A DNA stretch of 64,000 bases. Origin: Halanaerobium sp. (GTDB lineage: Bacteria; Bacillota; Halanaerobiia; Halanaerobiales; Halanaerobiaceae). The notes beneath the pieces were generated by a model. It did not search any database and was not told where the DNA came from. It saw nothing but the letters and a program-made list of their open reading frames with translations. The position numbers and the translations under genes were made by a program. Below are positions 26,683 through 36,176 of the stretch, piece after piece (position 1 is the first letter of the stretch; each line of letters opens with the position of its first letter). The DNA is taken from NCBI GenBank assembly GCA_018399955.1, contig JAGYNO010000001.1, forward strand, positions 40,295-104,294, written 5' to 3'.

Positions 26683-26715
26683 ATTTAAGTCTGCAATTTT
26701 ACTGCAGACTTAAAT
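26683..26715 (+). terminator. Hairpin after mmdB, possible terminator
   Basis: Perfect 13-bp arms (26683-26695 with 26703-26715) close a 7-base loop. Only a short, A-interrupted T-rich tail follows, so it could end transcription partially or protect the upstream mRNA. The 226-base gap to korD also has a short GTCC/GGAC hairpin at 26847-26858. Confidence 0.6.
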
Positions 26716-26897
26716 CTTAATTAAATAATTTTGAAAATTATGAATTTAAATACCATATATTACATCAGGAGTTTAGTTATAGAATTAAAAAATTTTATCT
26801 CAATTTATAAATAAGCAGCGAGTATTGAGCAGCTGGCTTCATCTCCGTCCAAATGGACAGAAATATAATTAGACAATTAATTAAAGGGAGTGAAATT

Positions 26898-27101
26898 ATG
26901 GCCAGAAGTGATAAAGTTCAAATTGAAAACCCTGACTGGTGTAAAAAATGTGGTATCTGTGTTTCGGTTTGCCCCACTGATGCTTTAAAATTAGGTGATA
27001 AAGGGATAGAAATTTATAACTTGGACAGCTGTATTAGTTGTGAGCAGTGTTCGTTAATCTGTCCTGATTTTGTATTAAAGGTGGTGGTAAATTATGACTA
27101 A
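26898..27101 (+). CDS. korD: 2-oxoglutarate:ferredoxin oxidoreductase delta subunit (ferredoxin)
   Basis: A 67-residue ferredoxin with two 4Fe-4S motifs, CKKCGICVSVCP and CISCEQCSLICP. The ATG at 26898 follows AAGGGAG correctly; the upstream in-frame ATG at 26853 has no ribosome-binding site. In KorDABC enzymes this subunit takes electrons from the TPP site. Its last eight bases overlap korA. Confidence 0.93.
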   Translation: MARSDKVQIENPDWCKKCGICVSVCPTDALKLGDKGIEIYNLDSCISCEQCSLICPDFVLKVVVNYD

Positions 27102-28257
27102 AACTAAGGTTTATAAACCCCAAAAAAGAGGTATTCTTGTTCAGGGTGACCAGGCAGTTGTAGAAGGTGCATTGGCAGCTGGAGTTGAGTTTTTTGCAGG
27201 CTATCCAATTACACCAGCATCTGAAATTGCAGAAGGTTTTGCAAGAGAACTTCCTAAAGTTGGCGGTAAATTTCTTCAGATGGAAGATGAAATTGCTGGA
27301 ATGGCAGCTATAGTGGGTGCTTCACTGGCTGGTAAGAAAGCAATTACAGCGACCAGTGGGCCAGGTTTTTCCTTGAAGCAGGAAAACCTAGGTTTCGCAA
27401 TTATGATTGAAGCTCCACTAGTAGTTGTTAATGTTCAGCGAGTTGGACCTTCTACAGGATTACCAACATCTCCCTCACAGGGTGATGTAATGCAGTCCCG
27501 CTGGGGAAGAAATGGTGATCAGCCAATAATAGTTCTGGCTCCTGCCTCAGTACAGGAATGCTTTGACCTAAGTATTACTGCTGTTAATTTTAGTGAGAAA
27601 TACAGACAGCCAGTTATTTTATTATTAGATGAGGTGATTGGTCATTTGCGAGAAAAAATAATAATCAAAAAAGCAGAAGAACTCGATATTTGGGAAAGGA
27701 AAAGACCTGCTTTAAATGAAAGAAGAAATAACTTTAACCCTTATCAGGAGACTGATGATCTTATACCTCCAATGCCAGATTATGGAAGTGGTTTTAGGTA
27801 TCATGCTAGTGGATTATTTCATGATCAGACAGGATTTCCTTCAGGGAAAAATAAAACTGCAAAAAATCTAATGGATAGATTGACAAAAAAAATTACTGCT
27901 AACTTATCAGAAATACTTCTTTATGAAAAAGATGTCAGAAAAGAAGACCAAGCAGCTGTATTGAGTTTTGGCTCAGCAGTAAGAACAGCTATTAGTGCTG
28001 TTCATACTGCTAGGAAAGCTGGTTTGAAGGTCGGTTATTTTAAATTAAAAACTATCTGGCCCTTTCCAGAAGAAGAGGTAGCTAAATTAGCAGAAGAGGT
28101 AGATACAATAATTGTGCCTGAACTAAATCAGGGTCAGCTAATTGGTGAGGTCAAAAAGGCTGCAGGTTGTAAGGCAGATGTGATTGGGATCAATGATTAT
28201 TCTGGTCTTCTTTTAAAGCCCGAAGAAATACGTTCAGTTCTAGAGGAGGTATTATAA
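27094..28257 (+). CDS. korA: 2-oxoglutarate:ferredoxin oxidoreductase alpha subunit
   Basis: A 387-residue KorA. GDQAVVEGALAAGVEFFAGY, PITPASEIAEG, MEDEIAGMAAIVGASLAG, TSGPGFSLKQE and SRWGRNGD are the family blocks of the pyrimidine-binding and core domains. The enzyme converts 2-oxoglutarate and CoA to succinyl-CoA, CO2 and reduced ferredoxin. Close relatives act on other 2-oxoacids, but methylmalonyl-CoA mutase directly downstream points to succinyl-CoA as product. Starts inside korD and overlaps korB by one base. Confidence 0.9.
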   Translation: MTKTKVYKPQKRGILVQGDQAVVEGALAAGVEFFAGYPITPASEIAEGFARELPKVGGKFLQMEDEIAGMAAIVGASLAGKKAITATSGPGFSLKQENLGFAIMIEAPLVVVNVQRVGPSTGLPTSPSQGDVMQSRWGRNGDQPIIVLAPASVQECFDLSITAVNFSEKYRQPVILLLDEVIGHLREKIIIKKAEELDIWERKRPALNERRNNFNPYQETDDLIPPMPDYGSGFRYHASGLFHDQTGFPSGKNKTAKNLMDRLTKKITANLSEILLYEKDVRKEDQAAVLSFGSAVRTAISAVHTARKAGLKVGYFKLKTIWPFPEEEVAKLAEEVDTIIVPELNQGQLIGEVKKAAGCKADVIGINDYSGLLLKPEEIRSVLEEVL

Positions 28258-29081
28258 TGGATATTTATAAATATTTACGCAAAGAGAAACTTCCTCATAT
28301 ATGGTGTCCTGGATGTGGTCATGGTACTATTTTAAATTCATTTGTTAGAGCTTTCGATAAAAGTGGGCTTAATCAAGATAAAACAGTTGTTATTTCTGGG
28401 ATAGGATGTTCCGGTAGAGCAACTGGATATTTAAATTTTGATAGTCTTCACACCACACATGGAAGAGCAATAGCCTTTGCTACTGGTGTTAAAATGGCAA
28501 ACCCAGAGCTAAATGTAATAGTCATGACAGGTGATGGAGATGGTGCTGCAATTGGTGGTAATCACTTGATTCATGCTGCTCGTAGAAATATCGATTTGAC
28601 TGTAATATTATTTAACAATCAAATTTATGGAATGACAGGGGGACAGTTTTCTCCAATGACTCCTGAAGGAGCAAATGCTACAACTGCTCCTTATGGAAAT
28701 ATTGATAGGAACTTTGATCTCTGTCAATTAACAAAAGCAGCAGGTGCTACTTTTACTGCACGAGGAGCTACATTTAATCCTAGACAGCTGACCAATATCA
28801 TTAAAAAAGCGCTGCTTCATAAAGGATTTTCTTTTGTAGAAAGCTTTACTCAGTGTCCTGTCAGATATGGAAAATTAAATCAGACAGCTGATCCTGTAGA
28901 TATGCTTAAGCTTCAGAAGCAAAAAACTGCTGATATTAAAAAGTGGCTTCAGTTTTCAGATGAAGAAAAAGAAATAATATATCCACTTGGAGTATTGAAT
29001 GAAGAGATTAACCCCGAAAATGAATATACATTTAGATATCAAAAAATAATTGAAAAAACTCTTGAGAAGGGGGTTTTATAA
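28257..29081 (+). CDS. korB: 2-oxoglutarate:ferredoxin oxidoreductase beta subunit (TPP)
   Basis: A 274-residue thiamine-diphosphate subunit. WCPGCGHGTI at the N-terminus, ISGIGCSGRATGYL, VMTGDGDGAAIGGNH with the Mg-TPP motif, and LFNNQIYGMTGGQ are conserved. It lacks its own ferredoxin domain, which is provided by KorD. Its start overlaps the korA stop by one base, and korC begins directly after its stop. Confidence 0.93.
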   Translation: MDIYKYLRKEKLPHIWCPGCGHGTILNSFVRAFDKSGLNQDKTVVISGIGCSGRATGYLNFDSLHTTHGRAIAFATGVKMANPELNVIVMTGDGDGAAIGGNHLIHAARRNIDLTVILFNNQIYGMTGGQFSPMTPEGANATTAPYGNIDRNFDLCQLTKAAGATFTARGATFNPRQLTNIIKKALLHKGFSFVESFTQCPVRYGKLNQTADPVDMLKLQKQKTADIKKWLQFSDEEKEIIYPLGVLNEEINPENEYTFRYQKIIEKTLEKGVL

Positions 29082-29654
29082 ATGGTCAGATATGAAATGA
29101 GATTAAGTGGTGCAGGTGGTCAGGGATTAGTTCTTGCAGGATTAATAATGGCTGATTCAGCAGTTATGGTTGAAGAATTTAATGTTAGTCAAACTCAATC
29201 ATATGGTCCTGAATCTAGAGGTGGTGCCAGTAGAGCTGAAATTGTCTATGGAGAAGATCAGATAGATTTTCCTAAAGTTATGAAACCGGATTTATTGGTA
29301 TGCTTAACTCAGGCATCATTTGATGAATATGGTGATGATTTAAAACCATATGGAATTATGATTTTAGACAGCAGTATTGATATATCAGAAATTGATGAAT
29401 CACTGCAGGACACAGCTTATCAGATACCAATTATAGATACAGCAGAAGCTAAGATGAAGAACAAAATTTATGCTAATATGATTGTTTTAGGTATAATATC
29501 TAAGATTTTGGCTGAACAAATACCTGCAGAGTTTATAAAAAAATCAATTATAGATAATGTGCCGGCAGAGACAATTGATAATAATTTAGAAGCATTTGAA
29601 ATTGGGAGGGAAATAAGACTAAAAAAGAGGAGCTATGCTCATGGAAAAATATAA
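29082..29654 (+). CDS. korC: 2-oxoglutarate:ferredoxin oxidoreductase gamma subunit
   Basis: A 190-residue gamma domain protein. [20 protein letters not shown] near the N-terminus and [20 protein letters not shown] near residue 40 are the CoA-binding blocks of 2-oxoacid:ferredoxin oxidoreductases. The gene ends 14 bases inside the start region of mcmA, indicating coupled translation of the oxidoreductase and the mutase. Confidence 0.92.
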   Translation: MVRYEMRLSGAGGQGLVLAGLIMADSAVMVEEFNVSQTQSYGPESRGGASRAEIVYGEDQIDFPKVMKPDLLVCLTQASFDEYGDDLKPYGIMILDSSIDISEIDESLQDTAYQIPIIDTAEAKMKNKIYANMIVLGIISKILAEQIPAEFIKKSIIDNVPAETIDNNLEAFEIGREIRLKKRSYAHGKI

Positions 29655-31326
29655 TGAGGATTCTTATTATACAGAATTGGCTCTTGCTTTCAAAAGCTGG
29701 AGTGAAAATGAGTTTAGACCTGTCCTGGAAAAATTTAACAGCCGTAAAGTAGAATTTGTTGGTGATGCTGAAATGGAGACTAAAGAACTATATACGCCTT
29801 TAGATACTAAAAATATAGATTATCTTGATAAAATATCATTTCCTGGAGAATTTCCTTATACTCGAGGAGTATACTCTACTATGTATAGAAGCCGTCTCTG
29901 GACAATGAGGCAGTATTCTGGGTATGGAACAGCCGCTGAAACTAATAGAAGATTCAAATATTTACTTGAGCAGGGGCAGACCGGTTTAAGTGTTGCATTT
30001 GACCTTCCAACCCAGATAGGCTATGATTCTGATCATTCTTTATCTGAGGGAGAAGTAGGTCGAGTTGGGGTTGCAGTTGATACAGTTGAAGATATGAAAA
30101 ATCTCTTTGACGGTATACCATTAGATAAGGTTAGTACTTCTATGACCATCAATGCACCAGCTGCAGTTATACTTGCAATGTATATTGTAACTGCAGAAGA
30201 AAAGGGCATAGATAAAAAAACACTTTCTGGTACAATCCAAAATGATATATTAAAAGAATATGCAGCAAGAGGCACCTATATTTATCCACCAAAGGCTTCA
30301 CTGCGGCTAATTACAGATATTTTTGAATACTGCTCAAAAAACATGCCTTCTTTTAATACTATAAGTATCAGCGGATATCATATTAGAGAAGCAGGCGCGA
30401 CTGCAGTCCAGGAACTTGCTTTTACTCTGGCAAATGCAGTGGAATATGTGGAATCAGCCCTGAAAATCGGTTTGAAAGTTGATGATTTTGCACCAAGGCT
30501 TTCTTTTTTCTTTGCTGCACAGATAAATTTACTGGAAGAAGCAGCAAAATTTAGAGCGGCTAGAAGGCTTTGGGCAGAAATTATGAAAGAAAGATTTGAT
30601 GCGAAAAATAAAAAATCAAAACTGCTGCGTTTTCATACCCAGACTGCTGGAACAGCTTTAACTGCAGAACAGCCGCTTAATAATATCATTAGAGTTACAA
30701 TACAGGCACTTGCAGCAGTATTAGGTGGCACACAATCACTTCATACTAATTCTTATGATGAAGCATTAAGCCTACCTTCTGAGGAAGCAGTAGAAATAGC
30801 TCTTAGAACTCAGCAGATTATAGCTGAAGAAAGTGGAGCAGCAGATTTGATTGATCCACTAGGTGGTTCATATTATATTGAAGAACTTACTGATGGTTTT
30901 GTAAGTAAAGCAAAAGATTATTTAGAAAAAATAGATAAGCTTGGAGGAATGGCAGAAGCCGTAGAATCAGGCTTTGTTCAGAGAGAAATACAGGAAAGTG
31001 CCTATAAAAAACAAAAAGATATTGATCAAAAAAGAAAAACTGTTGTTGGAGTTAATAAATATAAATCAAATACAAAGGCTAATATTAATCTTTTGAAAGT
31101 TGATCCAGAATTAGAATCTGAACAGATAAGAAATCTTAAGCAAATAAAAAAATTAAGAGATTCAAAAAAAGTTAAAGAGGTATTAAAAGAAGTAAAAAAT
31201 GCTGCGCAGAGGGATGATAATTTGATGCCTGTAATTATAGAGGCAGTAAGAGCACATGCATCTTTAAATGAAATTAGTGATCAATTAAGAGATGTTTTTG
31301 GAGTATATAAATCAAAAGGAATTTAA
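29641..31326 (+). CDS. mcmA: Methylmalonyl-CoA mutase large (catalytic) subunit
   Basis: A 561-residue mutase barrel without a fused B12 domain. [72 protein letters not shown] and [15 protein letters not shown] are hallmark blocks. It isomerises succinyl-CoA and (2R)-methylmalonyl-CoA by a radical route, together with McmB. The ATG at 29641 is better spaced from AAGAGG than that at 29635. Its last place in the cluster, overlapping korC, ties it to succinyl-CoA supply. A terminator follows. Confidence 0.95.
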   Translation: MEKYNEDSYYTELALAFKSWSENEFRPVLEKFNSRKVEFVGDAEMETKELYTPLDTKNIDYLDKISFPGEFPYTRGVYSTMYRSRLWTMRQYSGYGTAAETNRRFKYLLEQGQTGLSVAFDLPTQIGYDSDHSLSEGEVGRVGVAVDTVEDMKNLFDGIPLDKVSTSMTINAPAAVILAMYIVTAEEKGIDKKTLSGTIQNDILKEYAARGTYIYPPKASLRLITDIFEYCSKNMPSFNTISISGYHIREAGATAVQELAFTLANAVEYVESALKIGLKVDDFAPRLSFFFAAQINLLEEAAKFRAARRLWAEIMKERFDAKNKKSKLLRFHTQTAGTALTAEQPLNNIIRVTIQALAAVLGGTQSLHTNSYDEALSLPSEEAVEIALRTQQIIAEESGAADLIDPLGGSYYIEELTDGFVSKAKDYLEKIDKLGGMAEAVESGFVQREIQESAYKKQKDIDQKRKTVVGVNKYKSNTKANINLLKVDPELESEQIRNLKQIKKLRDSKKVKEVLKEVKNAAQRDDNLMPVIIEAVRAHASLNEISDQLRDVFGVYKSKGI

Positions 31327-31376
31327 ACAGAAACTAAAAATAAGATAAATTGATGATTACAAATTTTTAACATTCA

Positions 31377-31404
31377 AAACCCTGTCATTTAGGCAGGGTT
31401 TTTT
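31377..31404 (+). terminator. Terminator at the end of the propionate cluster
   Basis: A 10-bp stem with one G-U pair (31377-31386 with 31392-31401) closes an ATTTA loop and runs into six T. Confidence 0.92.
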
Positions 31405-31437
31405 GATTTTATAAAGAAATATAATCATATAAGCTAT

Positions 31438-31455
31438 AGAATAATGAATTATTCT
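31438..31455. promoter_or_regulatory. Palindrome just before the AI-2E gene
   Basis: AGAATAAT and ATTATTCT are perfect 8-base arms around GA, directly upstream of the ribosome-binding site of the gene at 31473. Either a small operator or a weak AT hairpin. Confidence 0.3.
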
Positions 31456-31472
31456 GACAGGGGAGATATAAA

Positions 31473-32540
31473 ATGCTTAATGATAAATTTTTTAGATATG
31501 CTTTTAAATTGATAATGATTTTAGTTATTATTTTTTTAGCAGGACAGATACCATATATAATGACACCTCTAACATCAGTTTTAAGTTTTATTTTACTACC
31601 TGTTTTGTTAAGTGCATTTTTCTATTATTTAATTAGACCTCTCGTAAGATTTTTGCAGCCACTGCTTAAAAGCAAAACAGTATCTGTAGTCATTTCTCTT
31701 TTGGTAGTAATAGTTGTTTTGGTTTTTGTTTTTTATTTCGGAAGCAGTATAATTTATGAACAGGGAAAAGAACTGAGCAGTAATTACAGAATGTTATATG
31801 ATTCTATACTTGAAATATTTGATAATATCAAAGAATATGTTGATGTGGAATTAGAAAGTACTTTTCTGGCAGAATTTAATATTAGAGATAGAGTATTTCA
31901 ATATACAAATGAGATAATAAATAGAATATCTTCATATAATTATATGGGTATATTTAGTTCTTTGACAAACTTTGGTCTTATTATAATCTTGATACCAATT
32001 GTATTATTGTATTTTCTCAAAGATGATGAAAAATTAGTCAGAAATACACTGAATGCAATACCAAAACCCAGAAGAGAAGAAATAAAAAATTTAGGATATG
32101 AGATTGATCAACTGTTGACTGCCTTTATTGGTTCTCAACTTGTAGTAGCAATGTTTTTAGGTCTTGTGATGTTTGTTGGCTTTTTAATTATTGGTCTGCC
32201 TAATGCACTGGCTCTTGCTTTAATAGCAATGATCATGTCTTTAGTGCCAATTATAGGGCCATTTTTTGGGAGCTTACCTGCAGTATTTGTAGCAGTAACC
32301 AATAGCTGGTTTCTCTTCTTAGGTGTACTTATTATTATAGTGATTGCTCAGTATTTAGAGGGTAATTTAATTAGGCCTTTAGTTCAAGGAAAAAGACTGG
32401 AAATTCATCCACTAGTTGTATTATTTGTAGTATTATCAGGAGTTTATTTATTTGGTTTTATTGGTGCACTGACTGCTGTACCTGTTTATGTTGTAGCAAG
32501 ACTAATATATAAAAGAAAAGTTCTTAAAGAACACAGATGA
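31473..32540 (+). CDS. AI-2E family transporter (PerM/YtvI-like membrane protein)
   Basis: A 355-residue membrane protein with about seven to eight hydrophobic segments and one long charged extracytoplasmic or cytosolic stretch near residues 95-160. The C-terminal part, LSLVPIIGPFFGSLPAVFVA-like (MSLVPIIGPFFGSLPAVFVA) and YLEGNLIRPLVQGKRLEIHP, is the family signature. Members export small molecules or act as Na+/H+ antiporters in halophiles; the original AI-2 export role applies to TqsA only. The AI-2E name is therefore a family label. Transcribed alone, between two terminators. Confidence 0.88.
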   Translation: MLNDKFFRYAFKLIMILVIIFLAGQIPYIMTPLTSVLSFILLPVLLSAFFYYLIRPLVRFLQPLLKSKTVSVVISLLVVIVVLVFVFYFGSSIIYEQGKELSSNYRMLYDSILEIFDNIKEYVDVELESTFLAEFNIRDRVFQYTNEIINRISSYNYMGIFSSLTNFGLIIILIPIVLLYFLKDDEKLVRNTLNAIPKPRREEIKNLGYEIDQLLTAFIGSQLVVAMFLGLVMFVGFLIIGLPNALALALIAMIMSLVPIIGPFFGSLPAVFVAVTNSWFLFLGVLIIIVIAQYLEGNLIRPLVQGKRLEIHPLVVLFVVLSGVYLFGFIGALTAVPVYVVARLIYKRKVLKEHR

Positions 32541-32616
32541 TTATCTTTATAAACTATTTAAATATATATTAATTGTTTATTAATTAAAAGATTTAATACT
32601 GGTAAAATACTTTACT

Positions 32617-32643
32617 AAAAGTCGGGTTTTCCCCGGCTTTTCT
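32617..32643 (+). terminator. Terminator after AI-2E gene
   Basis: A 10-bp stem with one G-U pair (32617-32626 with 32632-32641) closes TTTTC and is followed by a short T-rich tail. Confidence 0.75.
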
Positions 32644-32672
32644 TATATAGAAAAAATTTTTCTCTCTATGGC

Positions 32673-32701
32673 TTGACTAAAGTTGAGTAATGTAGTAGGA
32701 T
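32673..32701 (+). promoter_or_regulatory. Promoter of the suf operon
   Basis: TTGACT (32673-32678) and TAGGAT (32696-32701) are separated by exactly 17 bases. Transcription would begin near 32708, inside the second operator-like repeat, leaving a leader of about 45 bases before sufC. Confidence 0.6.
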
Positions 32702-32724
32702 ATAAATAGACTAATCTTGAGTAA
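32675..32724. promoter_or_regulatory. Paired operator-like direct repeats at the suf promoter
   Basis: GACTAAAGTTGAGTAA (32675-32690) and GACTAATCTTGAGTAA (32709-32724) differ at two central positions only. The first covers the end of the -35 element, the second the predicted transcription start, 34 bases apart. The position fits repression by an iron-sulfur-sensing Rrf2 (IscR-like) regulator, whose Firmicutes sites share the general TTGACTA...  form, but no such gene is in the window. Confidence 0.55.
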
Positions 32725-32753
32725 ATTACTACAAATAAGGAGATGTCATAGAT

Positions 32754-33527
32754 ATGGATAATAAACTTATAAAAATATGTAATTTAGAAAGTAGAGTGGA
32801 AGAAGAAGAAATATTAAAAGGTATTAATCTTGAAGTAGAAAAAGGCGAAATTCATGTAATCATGGGGCCAAATGGTTCTGGTAAATCAACTCTTGCTAAT
32901 GTTCTCATGGGACATCCTGATTATGAGATTACTGCAGGAGAAGTTGATTTTGAAGGAGAAAATATTAATGATCTTGCTGTTGATAAAAGAGCTAAAAAAG
33001 GGATCTTTTTGTCATTTCAATATCCTCAGGAAATCCCAGGAGTTACAGTAGAGAATTTTCTGCGGACTGCAAAGACTTCTGTAACTGGAGAAAATCAAAG
33101 CATTTTTGATTTCAAATTTTTACTTGAAGAGAAAATGAAGATGCTAGATATTGATGAATCTTATGCAGATAGATATTTAAATAAAGGTTTTTCAGGTGGA
33201 GAGAAAAAGAAAAACGAAATTCTGCAGATGGCGGTTTTAGAACCAAAGCTTGCAGTGCTTGATGAGACAGATTCAGGACTTGATGTAGATGCAACAAAAA
33301 CAGTTGCTGAAGGAATTAAAAAACTATCTTCTAAAGATAATTCAATGATAATAATTACTCACCATAATCAAATTTTGGATTATTTAGAACCAGATTATGT
33401 TCATGTGCTTGTAGAAGGTAAGATTGTAAAATCTGGGGGTATGGAGCTGGCCAGAGAAATAGAGAAAAATGGTTATGCTGAATACAAAGAAGATGCAGAA
33501 AAATTGAATACTAAGACAAACTGCTAG
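32754..33527 (+). CDS. sufC: Fe-S assembly ATPase SufC
   Basis: A 257-residue ABC ATPase. GPNGSGKST is the Walker A, FSGGEKKKNEILQMA the SufC-specific signature, and LAVLDETDSGLDVDA the Walker B with D-loop. It drives the SufBCD scaffold that builds iron-sulfur clusters in the cytosol. It is the first gene of a complete sufCBDSU operon. AAGGAG precedes the ATG by about 11 bases. The many iron-sulfur enzymes in this window (Kor, AcnB, the amino acid dehydrogenase) are clients by inference. Confidence 0.96.
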   Translation: MDNKLIKICNLESRVEEEEILKGINLEVEKGEIHVIMGPNGSGKSTLANVLMGHPDYEITAGEVDFEGENINDLAVDKRAKKGIFLSFQYPQEIPGVTVENFLRTAKTSVTGENQSIFDFKFLLEEKMKMLDIDESYADRYLNKGFSGGEKKKNEILQMAVLEPKLAVLDETDSGLDVDATKTVAEGIKKLSSKDNSMIIITHHNQILDYLEPDYVHVLVEGKIVKSGGMELAREIEKNGYAEYKEDAEKLNTKTNC

Positions 33528-33571
33528 TCAGTTTGATTGCAGTAGATTTATTTTTATAGGAGGTTTTTCAA

Positions 33572-34975
33572 ATGGCTGATAAGACACAAGTCAATGATAT
33601 TGACCGCAGTTTATATGATCAAAAAAATGAAAATATATATAAATACAAATCTCAAAAAGGACTAACTAAAGAAGTTATCAAGGAGATTTCCAAAGAAAAA
33701 AACGAACCTAAATGGATGACAGAATTTAGGTTAAAGTCGCTTGAAATATATAAGGAAAAAGAAGTGCCAGATTGGGGTGCAGATATTTCGGAACTGGATA
33801 TAGATAATATTATAACCTATATAAGACCAGATGCTGAACTCCAAAATGATTGGAATGATGTGCCTGAGGATATCAAGAATACATTTGATTCTCTGGGTAT
33901 TCCAGAAGCTGAAAAAAAATCTCTGGCAGGTGTTGGAGCTCAGTATGATTCTGAGGTAGTTTATCATAACCTTAAAAAAGAGCTTGTTGAACAGGGTGTT
34001 ATCTATATGGATATGGAAAATGCTGTTAAGGAATATGAAGATATAGTTAAAGAGCATTTTATGAAATTAATAACACCAAATGATCATAAGTTTGCAGCTC
34101 TTCATGGTGCAGTTTGGTCTGGAGGTTCATTTGTATATGTACCGGCCGGAATTGATGTTGATATACCATTACAATCTTATTTTAGGTTAAATGCTCCTGG
34201 TGCAGGTCAGTTTGAACACACACTGATTATTTTAGAAGAAGGTGCAGATGCTCACTTTATTGAGGGATGTTCTGCTCCTAAATATTCAGTTAATAATTTG
34301 CATGCAGGTGCAGTTGAACTTTTTGTTGGGAAAAAAGCTAAACTGAGATATTCTACTATAGAAAACTGGTCAAGAAATATGTATAATCTCAATACTAAAA
34401 GAGCTAAAGTTGAAGAAGATGGAGTCATTGAATGGGTATCTGGTTCATTTGGTTCAAGAGTTTCTATGCTCTACCCAATGAGCATTTTAAATGGTGAAAG
34501 AGCCAGGGCTGAATTTACTGGTATTACTTTTGCAGCTGAAGGACAATATTTAGATACTGGTGCACAGGTAATTCATGCAGCTCCACATACAACTTCTACT
34601 GTAAATGCCCGCTCAATTGCTAAAGATGGTGGTCAGGCTTATTATAGAGGTTTGCTTAAAGCTGCTAAAAATGCACATCATTCTAAAGCTTCTGTATCAT
34701 GTGAGTCTTTAATGCTTGATAATGATTCGATTTCCGATACACTTCCAATAATGAAACTTCAGACTGACGATATAGATATTGGTCATGAGGCTAAAGTAGG
34801 GCGCATCAGTGAAGAAGCTATATTTTATTTGATGAGCAGAGGTATAAGTGAAGAAGAAGCCAAAGCTATGATTGTGCGTGGTTTTGTTGAACCAATCGCT
34901 AATGAATTACCTTTGGAATATGCAGTAGAGTTAAATAACCTGATCAATTTAGAACTAGAAGGAACTATAGGATAG
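33572..34975 (+). CDS. sufB: Fe-S scaffold protein SufB
   Basis: A 467-residue SufB. HGAVWSGGSFVYVPAGI, LNAPGAGQFEHTLIILEEGA, EGCSAPKYSVNNLHAG and, near the C-terminus, SRGISEEEAKAMIVRGFVEP are strongly conserved. SufB forms the beta-helical scaffold with SufD and SufC on which clusters are built, taking sulfur from SufU/SufS. It is full length. It follows sufC after 44 bases with a clear GGAGG. Confidence 0.96.
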   Translation: MADKTQVNDIDRSLYDQKNENIYKYKSQKGLTKEVIKEISKEKNEPKWMTEFRLKSLEIYKEKEVPDWGADISELDIDNIITYIRPDAELQNDWNDVPEDIKNTFDSLGIPEAEKKSLAGVGAQYDSEVVYHNLKKELVEQGVIYMDMENAVKEYEDIVKEHFMKLITPNDHKFAALHGAVWSGGSFVYVPAGIDVDIPLQSYFRLNAPGAGQFEHTLIILEEGADAHFIEGCSAPKYSVNNLHAGAVELFVGKKAKLRYSTIENWSRNMYNLNTKRAKVEEDGVIEWVSGSFGSRVSMLYPMSILNGERARAEFTGITFAAEGQYLDTGAQVIHAAPHTTSTVNARSIAKDGGQAYYRGLLKAAKNAHHSKASVSCESLMLDNDSISDTLPIMKLQTDDIDIGHEAKVGRISEEAIFYLMSRGISEEEAKAMIVRGFVEPIANELPLEYAVELNNLINLELEGTIG

Positions 34976-34985
34976 GTGATTAGAA

Positions 34986-36176
34986 ATGTATAGTAAAAAA
35001 TTAGTTGATAATTTAACCACTGGACAGTCAAAATTACTAAGCAAAAATAGAAGAGATTCTTTTAATATATATTCTGAAATAAATGAACCAAATTTTGAAA
35101 GAATTAAAATACTTGATTATAATATGCCTAAGTACAGTCCATATAATAAAGAATATTTAAAAGATAAAAGAGGACATGAAGAAATCATTATAAAAAAAAT
35201 GACAGATAGTTTTAAAGACGAAAAAGAGATTATAGATTTTTTAGATAGGTTTAAAGAAAATAAAGTTGAAAAAGGTAATACAGGTCTTGGAGAAAAATAT
35301 ACTTCTATGGCAGAATCATTTTATAATACAGGTCTTTTTATCAAATCTCCAGCCGGAGTAAAAGTTAGTATTCCTGTAGAAATATATTATGAGTTAGATA
35401 AAGAAAATCCGTTTTTAATTGATAATAATCTAATTGTTGCAGAAGAAAATTCTATTTTAACTGTTGTAATAGATTATAGAATGAAAGATAAAGATCTGGA
35501 AGCTTTTCACAATGGTTTAACAAGAGTTATTGTTGAAAATAATGCTGTACTAAATATTATCAAGGTTCAGCGTTTTAATGATAAAAGTGATAATTTCGAC
35601 AGCAATTTTTCTTTGATTTCAAATCAAGGGGAACTAAACTGGATACCAATTGAACTGGGTGCCAGGAATTCGCTTACGAATAATGAAAACACTCTTGTTT
35701 CAGACGGAAGTCAAGCAAGCATCAGCAATGTATATTTTGCAGATGGAGATAGAAAAATGGATATAGCTTTCAAAATAAATCATCAGGGGCGCCACAGCAC
35801 AAGTAAAATAGAAAGTAAGGGGGTTCTAAAAGATAGAGCCAAAAAAGTTTTTAGGGGAGATCTTTATTTTCAAAAAGGAGCTAGTAATGCAAATGGATCA
35901 GAACGTGAAGAAGTGCTTCTACTTGATAAAACTGTAGATTCTGACTCAATTCCTGCTCTTTTTTGTGAAGAAGATAATGTTGAAGGAGAACATGCAGTAA
36001 GTGCAGGTCAGATAGATCAGCAGAGATTATATTATCTGATGAGTAGAGGTATGACAGAAGCAGAAGCAAAAAGAATGATGATTGAAGCAGCCTTTAACCC
36101 TATATTTGATAAAATTCCTCTCAGTGATCTTAAAGGAAGTGTTATAAATGAAATCAAAACTAGAATTAGAGAATAA
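34986..36176 (+). CDS. sufD: Fe-S scaffold protein SufD
   Basis: A 396-residue SufD. The N-terminal third diverges, whereas FIKSPAGVKVSIPVEIYYEL, NHQGRHSTSKIESKGVLKDR and LYYLMSRGMTEAEAKRMMIE align with the SufB/SufD beta-helix and C-terminal helices. Its 3' end overlaps sufS by 29 bases. It is the structural partner of SufB and helps iron entry in studied systems. Confidence 0.92.
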   Translation: MYSKKLVDNLTTGQSKLLSKNRRDSFNIYSEINEPNFERIKILDYNMPKYSPYNKEYLKDKRGHEEIIIKKMTDSFKDEKEIIDFLDRFKENKVEKGNTGLGEKYTSMAESFYNTGLFIKSPAGVKVSIPVEIYYELDKENPFLIDNNLIVAEENSILTVVIDYRMKDKDLEAFHNGLTRVIVENNAVLNIIKVQRFNDKSDNFDSNFSLISNQGELNWIPIELGARNSLTNNENTLVSDGSQASISNVYFADGDRKMDIAFKINHQGRHSTSKIESKGVLKDRAKKVFRGDLYFQKGASNANGSEREEVLLLDKTVDSDSIPALFCEEDNVEGEHAVSAGQIDQQRLYYLMSRGMTEAEAKRMMIEAAFNPIFDKIPLSDLKGSVINEIKTRIRE

